DNA of 64,000 nt from Prosopocoilus inquinatus. Lineage: Eukaryota; Arthropoda; Insecta; Coleoptera; Lucanidae. The position numbers were made by a program, and so were the translations under genes. The stretch covers positions 59,086,212 through 59,150,211 of the forward strand of contig CM069870.1 in NCBI GenBank assembly GCA_036172665.1. The letters run 5' to 3'. Positions 31,646 to 41,602 of the stretch are shown piece after piece (positions within the stretch are counted from its first letter, which is position 1; each line of letters starts with the position of its first letter). The notes beneath the pieces were generated by a model that was not told the DNA's origin, searched no databases, and saw nothing but the letters and a program-made list of their open reading frames with translations.

Positions 31646-34105
31646 GAATCCCCGTGCTCGCGAAGACTGCAACCTCCAGTAACTTACTGCATCAGAACAC
31701 GCAACCATCCAAGAAGAATACATGGGTTACTCTATCCTCTTGGATTGGATCGCCATCTGAAGAGTTACAACCGAACCAGAGAGACGAATCAAGGACCACG
31801 TTTCTCTTAGTTCGACAACTCACTTCACCCACATCATCTGTAAATATTCATCTCATCAATCACTTCGCCAGAGAAGCAGCCTGTTCAGGATTCACACTCA
31901 TCGTCGAGGTGCCACTGCGATCCAGTCAAAGAATCAAAATGACGAGCTCGACAACAGCTGCATCTCTTCATCATTTGTAAATACCGTACATACTGTAAAC
32001 ACGTTCTTTCTTCGATGTAAATATGTTGAATAAATAACCTACCCACAATGGGATTAGATTATTCCAGACTGGATACACCGATAATACCATCTTTCGGCAT
32101 TTTCACAAACTAATTTTTTTATTTTATTTTTAAATGTTATCTGATATGAGCGGTGTCATTGCCTTGCGAATTTTAGGATTTGCTTTCGGCAACAAAATTG
32201 TATTTGCTTTTGAGTTTGTTATCTTTTTTCCTCGATAATATTTCAGTTTTTTTTTTAGTTTTGAAGATTTTCAAAGCAATTTGTCGATATATGTACACAC
32301 TAATTTTGTATTTGCTCTGAATGGTGCCCAAGTTAAATTTGTTGTTGTTTCGATTTTTCTTTGGCGTAATATTGTTTTCTTTGATTTTGTACTTTCTTCA
32401 GGAGCATAATGAAAAAAATTGCTCTAATTATCACTTGAACTTTATTAAGTACCTAGTACTTTCCTTTCTTGAGCAACTTTTCAAATTATTACTTATGCCA
32501 TCTGTCTACGTTTTCACGAACTAATTTTCGTGAATTCCCATTTGAACAAATGAACTATTTTTGATGGTTTTCAATTTTTTTGGTTTTGTTATTCTCTAAG
32601 AGTTTCAGTTAAACTTCCAATACCATTCTCTGTGATTTTACAAAGTAGTCTATTTTTCTTTGGATAGGCGGAAAAGCGAAGTTGTAAGTGAATGTGGTCA
32701 TCCTATTAGTCAGTTATTTGTATTCTTCTTTTATTTTATTAAAACATCAACTAGTTAGTAACGTTTGGGATATACTTTGAAATTTTTTGTCTCCTGCTAA
32801 TTTGTGTAACACATTATAACAATCTATAAATTTCCGCTTATCGCCTTTCGCGGTTTTCTTGATTCACTTTCCACGAAAGGTTTTCTTTACTTTTGAACAT
32901 TTTTTTATTTCTTTGCATCGCTTTGTCACGAATGCCATCTATCCATAATCGAACAAACTAATTTTGAATTCGTTTTAATTTATACCTGACTAACTAAAAA
33001 CGGTTTTTTTAACTTGAAATCCCTTCCTTTGTTTCTGAATTTGTGACTATTTTTCATCAGCGTTTTCCGATCAGATCAATAGTGCCATCTATTACGTTTT
33101 TACGAAGTAAATCTGATCTACATTGAAATTTTATTCAATTAAGAATGATTTACAAAATGTTATTATTATCACTTCCTTGGTCTGAAAGAGTATTTAAGAC
33201 AAACAAAAAGAAATTCATTAGAAATTATCTAATACACACCAACACCCTCTTTATTTTTGTTTTCGAACTTAAGTATTCCTTCTTACCAGCAATTTTCGGA
33301 CTGAAACTTTTTATGTACTTACGAACTAACTAAATTTACTTTTAAATCTCAACTGATGGAATTCTTGCATTTCTTTTTTGTTTGTTGTCCGTTACTTTTA
33401 ATTTGTAATTTCCTTCCTTTCCGCCAATATAAATTGAAAGATAAAATGATTAAAGATTACTAATTGTAACTAAAGATAATGATCAAATTTATTACTGTTA
33501 TAATTTGAAGTTTCTCAATATTAAAATAAATACTCCAACAAAACGTTGCAGATAAAAGAAAATAAAAGCTAATGTACCTCTATAAAGCTCACAAATATTT
33601 CTGGCTTAAAATCATTTATCCTAACGAAAACAAGGACTGTTTATATTCGACTAAACCAAATCGTAAATTATCAGACTAATCAGATGCGTAAATAATTTTT
33701 GTTTTCACTCGATGCTCAGATTAGGCCCTTTTCAGTTACAGTTAAACGTTACGCATTAATTAACTACAAAACATAATTGCATTTTACGCCGTGCTGAAAT
33801 GGGATTCGTATATTAATCCTATCCCTTCTGATAGGCTGTAGAGTGTGATAGTCAAAGCTGCAGCTTTGTAATGAACATTTCGAATTGATATCGAAATATA
33901 TTTAATGCATAATTCATTAGTGTTTCGCTTTAATGGAAAATCTATTACTCTGGAGCTTATGACAAACATAACCTACTATCCTTTTCGCTGTTGCGTTTGT
34001 AATTGGCGCAGAGGGATGCGATATGATCCTGTCGTTACTTGTTACTAGGATTCAAAAACAAGTTAATTCTATTTGAAATGTGTACATTTCCTGAACATAT
34101 ATTTT
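31646..34105. other. Very AT-rich stretch with a recurring motif
   Basis: No gene recognised. A motif of the form GCCATCT....ACGTTTTNACGAA followed by (C)TAATTTT recurs in degenerate form near 32090, 32493, 32936 and 33088. This suggests an old irregular tandem array. 31960-32050 contains AATAAA in a context that could be an LTR 3' part, but no partner was found. Confidence 0.4.
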
Positions 34106-34372
34106 TAGTAAGTACAAAGTTTTTTTAATCTCAAACCGGACAGAAAAATGAAGGGAAACACACTCAACGTTTCGCTATAGATTTATAGCTTCGTCAGGAC
34201 TGAAAAAAAAGTAAATAAACAAGTTGTCAAGAGAAACAAGTCGTCAAGAGAAACGAAAAGGTAACATGATTTTTAAACTAAACTACGAGTTGTTCGGAAT
34301 AAAAGTAACGAGAACTAATTAAAGCTACTTTTTTTTTTTTTTTTTTAATATATAATTAATTAATTGACAGAT

Positions 34373-34606
34373 CTATATCTTGTTTAAAGAGTCCAGAAAA
34401 CTACAAAATATGTCATTTAAATTTTCAAAGTCCGTACGTTTATTAATAGAATTTCCAGACATTTTAATTTTACACATTTCTATGAAACGTCTTTTAAAAA
34501 TATTAGATTCACTGTACAAAATGTCAGTATTATCAAAATCAAAATTATGATTATTTACTAATGAATGCTCTACAAGCATTGAATGATTTTGATTATTTTT
34601 TTGAAT
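34373..34606 (-). pseudogene. Penelope-like GIY-YIG endonuclease, C-terminal end
   Basis: The minus frame reads LVEHSLVNNHNFDFDNTDIL, then an E-x-N-x-x-K-R-R-F-I-E-M-x-x-I segment, then SINKRTDFENLN and a stop at 34373. This is the conserved end of Penelope-type endonucleases: an EH...H-x-F-D-F pattern, then KR..EM..I, then a D-x-E-x-L tail. The GIY and YIG residues and the whole RT are absent, because the frame is cut by the right palindrome arm after about 78 codons. The domain would nick target DNA in the intact element. Confidence 0.78.
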
Positions 34607-34747
34607 AAAAAAAAAAGTAGCTTTAATTAGTTCTCGTTACTTTTATTCCGAACAACTCGTAGTTTAGTTTAAAAATCATGTTACCTTTTCGTTTCTCTTG
34701 ACGACTTGTTTCTCTTGACAACTTGTTTATTTACTTTTTTTTCACTC

Positions 34748-34775
34748 CTGACGAAGCTATAAATCTATAGCGAAA
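34748..34775 (+). ncRNA. Hammerhead-like core in right arm of P1
   Basis: CTGACGA fits the CUGANGA core. It is followed by A, a perfect 6-bp hairpin GCTATA-AATC-TATAGC, and GAAA, then CG. CACTC before it can pair with GAGTG after it. The mirror arm holds the same core on the minus strand (about 34160-34190). Hammerhead motifs are known in Penelope-like terminal repeats. A clean stem III with a UH cleavage site is not evident, so self-cleavage is doubtful. Confidence 0.45.
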
Positions 34776-34839
34776 CGTTGAGTGTGTTTCCCTTCATTTT
34801 TCTGTCCGGTTTGAGATTAAAAAAACTTTGTACTTACTA

Positions 34840-36774
34840 TTTTCATCGGACAAGAACAAACTTCAATATATTTTTAGGTTTTTTAAATCAATATCACGCA
34901 TAAAACTTAATTTGATGAAATCTGACTCATGTCCAAACAGTTTTGTAATCATTTATCCGCATCAGTGGTACCCAAAGTGGTTTCGGAAAAAAATGAAGAA
35001 ATCTTGAAAACGTAAACGCTTAGAATGCCGTATAAGCAGTCAGAGGATCTCGAAAGTTTTTCCGGCTGAAACCAGTTTGAGACATCGAATGCCCGACTCG
35101 ACGCGGAAGTCTAATCGTAAACGTCAAATGCTACGCCCGCGTATACCTGATTTTTAATCAATCAGTCTAGTATCGTCAAGGTAAAAACACGGATATTATT
35201 CCAGAAGATAATATTAAATATTACGCACGCTAATACATATCAAAGCAAAAAAAAACAATGATTAAATTGAATTAAATTGTCTTAAAACCACTCAGCATTT
35301 GTAAAACGAGGTTAATAAAAAAAATTGCAACAAACGTGACGTGATTTGAAAATTGAAGGAAAGTAATGTTCCGCACCATACGATTTGGAATGATCATCCC
35401 CGGTAAAGGCGATAAAGAAGATTTTTACTTCGCGATAATGTTAAATACGTTACAGGATCACACAGAACGACACGACGCGACGGGTCCAGATGGTCTCTTA
35501 AACGAGCAGCAAAAACAGTCAAGTCTGGTGGACTTGAGGGCTTTTATGGCTGATAAAACGCTTGGTACTTGTCCGTAGATCAGAACGGATCAACAAAAAT
35601 TGCCAGAACAGCAGAAAATAATATCCTACAATTAAAGGAAGAAACAAAAAGTAAAATTCCAGAAAAGAAACAAAACAATTTAACAAGTCAATTCTAAAAA
35701 GCAAGTCTGAAATAAGAGGATTATAAATGGTAGCCGCAACGATTGGCCTTGACAATAACTAAGGAACAGCTTTCGAAGGAAAGAAAATTCGCTTCTAGTG
35801 AGCCTTGCGTCATCAGGAAAAGTTATGAAAACCTTCCAAAGGCCTTCAATAAATATGGCCATAGCGGAAGCATACCGTAGCCGTCTAGCAAAAGTTTAAG
35901 ATGGTTAATAATGAGTGATAAAATGGGGCGCGATGAGTAAGACGGTCAGGGGAGGTACACTTCTAGATTAAAATCACTAGAAAAGGGTATCCAAAATCGA
36001 CCGTTAAAATAATGAATTATATTGGCAACAATTACAACTAAAAATGGCTACCATATAAAAAAATATTTACAGAAGTGCTTTGCAAATATCTCTGGAATTA
36101 AAGTTTGCAACTCATTCAGCAGGGACATTGGATTATACTTAAACCGATCTACGTACAAGTTAAAAAAGTAAAAAGTTAAAATTCTCGTGGTGAACAGGAT
36201 GTGAAAACTAATGCGCAGGGCGGGGTTCAGATGATAGACGGGCCTCAGCAGTGAATTTCGTACCAGAATGGAGAATGCATTTAAATGAAAATGAGTCCGT
36301 AACAGCCAGTAATTAATCTTATTAACTATTTTTTATAGTGTAAGAATTCAGATTATTATTATTATTTTTTTGTATTGGTACACTTGATTTAATTAAGATA
36401 TTTTATTACATTTGAAATCATATTCGGTTATGACTCATTTGAAAACATGAAATAAAATACTTGCAGCTGCGAGCTGATAAAACAAAGGCATTCCTTAGCT
36501 TGAAGTATATCAAGCAATGAGATCGAATTACATCAAAAAACAAGCTTGTATTGTGGACAGTAATAAAATATTCATTCTTAGAGCAAAAGTTCTAGGAAAG
36601 CTTTCAACACAGCTTCAGCAGGAGCGAATTACGGGAAATCCGGGCTGGTTTATGTTAACCACGTCACCCGGGATCATATAAATAAATAAATGTCGAAGAG
36701 AGAAAGCTCGCGCTAGTTCTGAACATGAACTTGTTTGTTTGACATCGCGTCTTAGTTATCCTCGTCGTGAAATG
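34840..36774. other. Unassigned stretch, no gene recognised
   Basis: No long frame with a motif. A (TTA)n run lies at 36354-36367. The frame 35366-35578 is in random context. Confidence 0.5.
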
Positions 36775-36980
36775 TTCAAAATTCGAAATTTTCTCAATCA
36801 GTCAATTTTTCTTGTTTAATTTAAACATAGTGCACCTACGAAGTATCCCCGAAGGAAAGCTTTGAAAAAACAGAATCGCTGCTGCAATTTTCAAAATTTG
36901 AAATTTCCTCTATCAGCCAATTTTACTTATTTAATTTAAATAGAGTGTACCTATGAAGTATCCGCGAAGGCAAGCTTGAA
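36775..36980 (+). repeat. 115-bp tandem duplication, two diverged copies
   Basis: TTCAAAATTCGAAATTT at 36775 recurs as TTCAAAATTTGAAATTT at 36890. Both copies continue through ATCAG(T/C)CAATTTT, TTTAATTTAAA, and GAAGTATCC(C/G)CGAAGG to AAGCTT. Similarity is high, with scattered substitutions. Confidence 0.88.
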
Positions 36981-37766
36981 TAAAATATAATCAATACATC
37001 TTATAAAGTTTAGCATCTAACAAAGGCCTTAGAAAGTGTAATGATTTCTTTTGTCATTCCCTTCTCTCTTGTTACGGTTTGGAAAATACCCTGCATAACG
37101 ATTTTTAAATCGCATTTATTTTTGATTCCACAGTATAAAGTAATTGTATGTGGGAAAAAAAAAACTTCATGCTGCGCCTATCGCATCTGCATCGCATTCG
37201 TCCAAATGGACTCAAGCGTGACTTGACCGCCCATTGAATGAAGTAAATATGTGGAAACTATCCTTTGAAGTTTATGAATATTTTTTATGACACGTCTTTG
37301 TTAATTTAGAGCATTTGTTTGGGCGCTTTACGCCTTAAATTTATTGGTTTATTTAATTATTGACTGTAAAGCGTTTTGTTCGATCCATCAGTTAGTTGTT
37401 TTTAAATTCACGTTTTGATATATTTGAAGTCAGGTTTTGTCCTGACGAATATTCTGCTTTGGTTATTTTCTTTTTGATTTCTTACGCTTACATTTACTAA
37501 AGTTCTTATTTATTTAAGGCGCATATACATTTGGGGCGTTAAGCTCGTCTATTTACGTTTATTGTATTGTTACTTTGTGATAATTCTGTTTATTTTGTTA
37601 CTTGCTGTTTACAACTTTTGTACAGGAAAAGCAGTGTTGCATAATTTCGAGTTAATCTCATTTCCTTTACCTTCATCCTTTCCTCGTCGCCGGTCAAGAC
37701 TAGGCGGCGCTCATTTTGTCGCATATATTAATGCCTACGCCCGTCACGACAGAAGCTGACGGCGGT

Positions 37767-38230
37767 GCTGCAAGTTAGGTTCCTCAGCACCAATTTTCCT
37801 CCAAACCGTTCAGGTAAGTAGCATTACGTACGGTTGACGATTTTCGATATGTATCGATTAAAAAACGACGCTTTTTCGACGTTTTACATTCCGGTTTACG
37901 CCGAGACTGACATTGCTGCAAGTTAATTTCCTCAGCACAAATCTTGTTTCTACATCAGGTAGCATTCTTTATATCCTAGTTTCATTTTTTTTTTTGTTAA
38001 TTGATAAAATTGTAATGATTTTAATATTTCGACATTTCTAGTTGTTCAGTTTTGAAAAAATTGTTGATGTCGATGAGACTGAGACTGTTTCAAGTTAACT
38101 TTCTCAGCACAAATCTTGTTTCTACACCAGGTAGTATTCTTCATATTCTAGTTTCAATTTGTTTTTGTTAATCCATATAATTATAATAATTAATTTTTTT
38201 AAAGTAGTGTATATGCATACTCAGTGTTTG
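37767..38230 (+). promoter_or_regulatory. Tandem 5' monomers of LINE L-2 (about 3 copies)
   Basis: GCTGCAAGTTA(G/A), then TTCCTCAGCAC(A/C)AAT, starts at 37767, 37915 and in variant form at 38087, giving offsets of 148 and 172 bp. Copies two and three also share ATCTTGTTTCTACA(T/C)CAGG. The array sits directly upstream of ORF1. Tandem 5' monomers act as internal promoters in some LINEs, and that role is inferred here. Confidence 0.75.
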
Positions 38231-38298
38231 TAAGTTGTGCTACAAGAAACGGTTAGTGCTTTCTCTGGGGAAAAAAGCGTGTGTAGACACAAAACAAC

Positions 38299-38914
38299 AT
38301 GTCGACACGTGAAGATATATCTGATATTAAAAACTTGTTCAAAGAATGTATCCAGGACGTCGTTAATGAAAAGAAGAAGTTCTTGAATACAATAACCGAT
38401 AAATTTGAACAAAAGTTACGGGATTTGCATAACAATTATGAGGGAAGAATAAATGATTTAGTGAAACAAAACTTACAACTACAAGCAAAAAATGACGCCT
38501 TAGAACAATATTCTAGGCGAAATAATGTAAGAATTTTTGGAATGCAAGAAGCTGTCGACGAAAATATCGAAATCATGGTAATGCAACTCTTTACATCCAA
38601 ACTTAAAATTAATGTAAAACCGGAGCATATTGACCGTTGCCACCGAACAGGGCGCTATGAAGGTGGGAAAGTGCGACCCATTTTGGTCAAATTCACAAGT
38701 TACCGCTATAGGCACACGGTGTTTAGCAATAAGAAGTTACTGAAAGGGTCCAACATCGGAATCTCCGAAGATCTAACTAGAGACCTGCAAGAACTTTGGT
38801 AGAGCGAAAACCTGGACACAGGACGGAAACATATTTGCTTATGTTAATAATGCTAAGATTCCTATACGTTCCCCTAGTGATCTAAAAAATTCTGAAAATG
38901 CTAATTTTGATTAG
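38299..38914 (+). pseudogene. LINE L-2 ORF1 protein (coiled coil + RNA-binding), frameshifted at the end
   Basis: ORF1 proteins bind element RNA and form the ribonucleoprotein. The frame opens MSTREDISDIKNLF and has a charged, heptad-like N-terminal half (residues 5-70, coiled coil). RRNNVRIFGMQE follows, the start of an RRM-like domain. The C-terminal part carries IDRCHRTGR, RPILVKF and SNIGISEDLT. This order matches L1-type ORF1 proteins, which also occur in CR1/Jockey-group elements. The frame ends at a TAG (38800-38802). The expected end, including a W-T-Q-D-G-N-I-F segment, continues in another frame to 38912-38914, so one small indel near 38800-38810 has truncated an otherwise intact gene. 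Confidence 0.85.
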
Positions 38915-39095
38915 AAATATTTTTGTTTAAGATTAGAAGTATGTCATATTCTACCGGAAACTGAAGTGTCGTTTTTGTTTCGTGGGTTTGATTTTTGGGA
39001 CTGCAGTACATGTACGTATTTTACAGATTTTGCTTCATTCTAATTAAAGAAACTAATTACTCTTTTCTTTTCGTGTACTTTTAATAGCAAGGTGA

Positions 39096-39312
39096 AGATT
39101 TCAAAACTAAAATTTGCCCATTTATATGCTCGCTCTCTAGTTTCAAATTTTAACTTATTTTTAAACCATATATTATCTTCAAATTATGATGTAATTGGTA
39201 TAACAGAAACATGGTTAAGTTAATAGATCTTCAATATATTCAAACGTGATATCTATAAATGGTTACCAACTTCTGCGGAAAGATAGAATTGGTAGAGCAG
39301 GAGGTGTCGCTA
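39096..39312 (+). pseudogene. LINE L-2 ORF2: endonuclease N-terminal part
   Basis: The translation gives HLYARSLVSNFNLFL, then YDVIGITETWLS, in which the E is the conserved catalytic glutamate of APE endonucleases. After a TAA and a frame change come GYQLLRKDRIGRAGGVAIY, the conserved GY-x-x-x-R-x-D-R-x-x-R-x-G-G-V block. It breaks off exactly where a GGGTGTCCC-bearing segment begins. The rest of the endonuclease is not found, so the insert replaced or deleted it. Confidence 0.82.
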
Positions 39313-39950
39313 TACCGGGTGTCCCGCGCCATGTGCTCACCTTTCTAGAATCTTTATTTATTAATCGATTAACCTGAATTTTGGAGACGATAAACTAAAC
39401 AAAAAATGGAATTTTCTGACATACTGATAGTCGTCATAGGACTTCCGGTTTCGCCGGAAGTGATATCAACTTTCTTATTTTAAATAGAACACCCTATATA
39501 TTTTTACATATTTAAAATCTACGGATCATTACGAGTCTGAATACGTATCAGTTGTTAATTTTGGTTTCCATGACAACGAGAAAAAAACTTTTTTATTTTT
39601 CAATCTAGAAAGCTATGAATCGCATTTTTTCGATCTACTGCCATCAAGTGTTTCGAGAAAATCACTCCTTTGATGGTATTTTATTTTTATGATTTTTAAC
39701 ATTTTTACAGTATTTGAAATTTTCATTAGCTCTTAACTCATTTTTTTCAATAGAACCTTATATGTTTCTTAGCTTAGTTCAACAGAACATTTTTTTCTGA
39801 ATACGCTGATACCAAATACGTCATATTTTCTTTGAAAGTCATTTGAAATAAAGGGAGTGCAAAAGTTCAATAAGACTTCCTCTATTTTAAATTATTTTCA
39901 AACAAAATATGACGTTAACTGATAATATGAAATACCTTATATAACTACGA
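39313..39950. repeat. Foreign segment in LINE L-2, GGGTGTCCC terminus
   Basis: It begins CCGGGTGTCCCGCGCC after TATA. GAACACCC followed by TATATA at about 39485-39500 is the inverted equivalent of the start, so a roughly 190-bp unit with GGGTGT(C/T)C ends is possible. The remaining 450 bp end near CCTTATATAA. A hairpin, ACTTCCGG/CCGGAAGT, lies at 39450-39470. Class unknown. Confidence 0.45.
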
Positions 39951-39954
39951 GTTA

Positions 39955-41276
39955 GAGCACTCCAAAAATTTAAATCATCTAAACAGCCACCCGATTGGAA
40001 CTACTACAAACAATTACGGAATTTGGTTACGATCTCGTTGAGACAAGAAAGAAAGGCCTTTTTAACTGAGTTATTCAAGCAACATTAAAGAATTTTGGAA
40101 CAAATTTAAAAAATCTGTCCTTTAGAAAGATCACACAGAAGTAATTTACCAACGCAGTTGCAATAAACAATTATTTTATTGATTCCATTCATCTTCCAAA
40201 TATAACTATTTTGGTTCTTTTGGATTTTTCTAAGACGTTTAACACTATCGATCATGTAATCTTAATATCAATACTGCACTATATAGGTGTTCATGATAAC
40301 AGCACACAATTAATCAGTAGTTCTTTGAAAGGTAGATGTCAGCGCGTCTTAGTCAATAATCGTTTATCGGGCGCTCGCCGTGTTGTCAGGGGCATCCCCC
40401 AGGGTTCGGCATTGGGTCCACTGCTCTATTGTCTTTATACACATAGTTTCGCTAATCAATTGAAGTACAGTAATGTACATTTTTGCGCTGACGATACACA
40501 AATATAGTTGAAGTTTAGGTATGAAAATTGTTACCTTCATGTGTACAAATAAATGAAGATATTAACAATTTAGTAACATTTGTAAATAGTCATTCATTAA
40601 ATATTAATCTCGCAAAATCTTCTCTAATTGTTTTCGGTCCAAAAAAATACGTGAGCGTGTTTTACCTCTCATCAATGTTGGTATCCATGGAACTAGTATT
40701 CCTGTGAAGGAGACAGCACGCAATTTAGGTGTTATATTAGACCAAAATCTGCGTTTTAAAAGCCTCGTATCTAAATGTATTCAACGAGCATTTTGCAATA
40801 TAAAAGTACTTTTTAATCATAGATTATCTCTTTAAAAAAAAATGAAAATAAGTCTCTGTGAATCGCTGGTTCTCTCACAATTTAATTTTTGTGATACTCT
40901 TTATGGTCCATGTATAGACTTTTCGAATAAGTACAGAATTTAGAATGCATCTCTCAGATTAATTTTCGGCTTGAGAAAAAATCAACATGTCTCTCACAAA
41001 CTGATTGAAGTTGGCTGGTTGAATATGTCCAACCGTAGGTATCTGCATTGTGCTTGTCTTTACTATGTTGTTATATTGGAGAAGGCTCCCAGTTATCTGT
41101 TTAATAAGATCAAGTTCAGAGATGACGTTCATCATCTTAATATTCGGTTTAAAGGATTACTAACACCACCTGCTTACAAAACTCACTTTTTTGAGAAATC
41201 TTTTATTTTTAATATCGCAAGAATATACAATAATTTACCGAATACCTTAAAAGTGCTGTCAAAAAATTCTTTTTAA
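39955..41276 (+). pseudogene. LINE L-2 ORF2: linker, RT and C-terminal domain
   Basis: The linker segment ERKAFLTELF (near 40050) precedes RT fragments with several frameshifts. The frame 40211-40507 has VLLDFSKTFNTIDH (first catalytic Asp), GIPQGSALGPLLY and CADDTQI (catalytic Asp pair). A G-V-I-L-D-Q-N-L-R-F segment follows near 40730. The last frame (40971-41276) reads LIEVGWLNMSNRRYLH and ARIYNNLP, the C-terminal domain, up to a TAA. Catalytic residues remain but the frame is broken many times. Confidence 0.86.
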
Positions 41277-41532
41277 GTATACACTAAAAAGAAAATTACT
41301 TCGAGAGCAGAGCATATAAATTGAGTTTACTTACCTCAATGTAAAAAAAAGAAAAATAACTTTGTCATGAATACAACGTGCAATTCTTAGTTTTATTTAC
41401 ACACGTTATGTATACAGTTTAGTGCATCTATTATATTATTATTGTCGGGTTAAGTAGAAGAACAGAGATTTGTTGCAGGCAAATCAGCTGAAATGGTGGA
41501 AGTAAAGTTCTTATTATTATTATTATTATTAT

Positions 41533-41602
41533 AAAATTGTAATGATTTTAAAATTTTGACATTTTCAGTTTTTCAGTTTTGAAAAAACTGTTTGTGACCT
41601 GT
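41533..41602 (+). repeat. Piece of the L-2 5' monomer immediately after its 3' tail
   Basis: AAAATTGTAATGATTTTA followed by GACATTT and TTCAGTTTTGAAAAAA at 41533-41602 matches 38004-38062 in the second 5' monomer at roughly 85% by eye. The LINE is thus flanked downstream by sequence of its own 5' UTR. Confidence 0.75.

Larger units (their letters stand above)
34106..34839. mobile_element. Penelope-like relic P1: 734-bp palindrome with 233-bp arms
   Basis: 34106-34338 and 34607-34839 are near-perfect inverted copies. The outer edge is TAGTAAGTACAAAG and the inner edge AAAGCTACTTTTT. The 268-bp centre holds the end of a GIY-YIG endonuclease, the C-terminal domain of Penelope-like retroelements. 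Their terminal repeats are often found in inverted or tandem arrangement, which fits. Each arm carries CTGACGA, a hairpin and GAAACG in the order of a hammerhead ribozyme core. Two shorter relatives of the arm lie at 48.96 and 56.5 kb. Confidence 0.8.
37660..41533 (+). mobile_element. Non-LTR retrotransposon L-2, near full length
   Basis: Parts in order: a 5' region with three tandem monomers (37767-38230), ORF1 (38299-38914), start of the APE endonuclease (39096-39312), a foreign insert or replacement (39313-39950), linker, RT and C-terminal domain (39955-41276), a 3' UTR, and a (TTA)n tail (41509-41533). The 5' edge is approximate. It is the only LINE here with its 5' region. Right after the tail comes another piece of the 5' monomer. 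Confidence 0.82.

Noticed and set aside
31374..32047. Solo LTR starting TGTTACGTCAAAG
   Set aside because: No matching CA end with inverted terminus and no target duplication could be fixed. The direct TTGTTACG repeat makes the start ambiguous.
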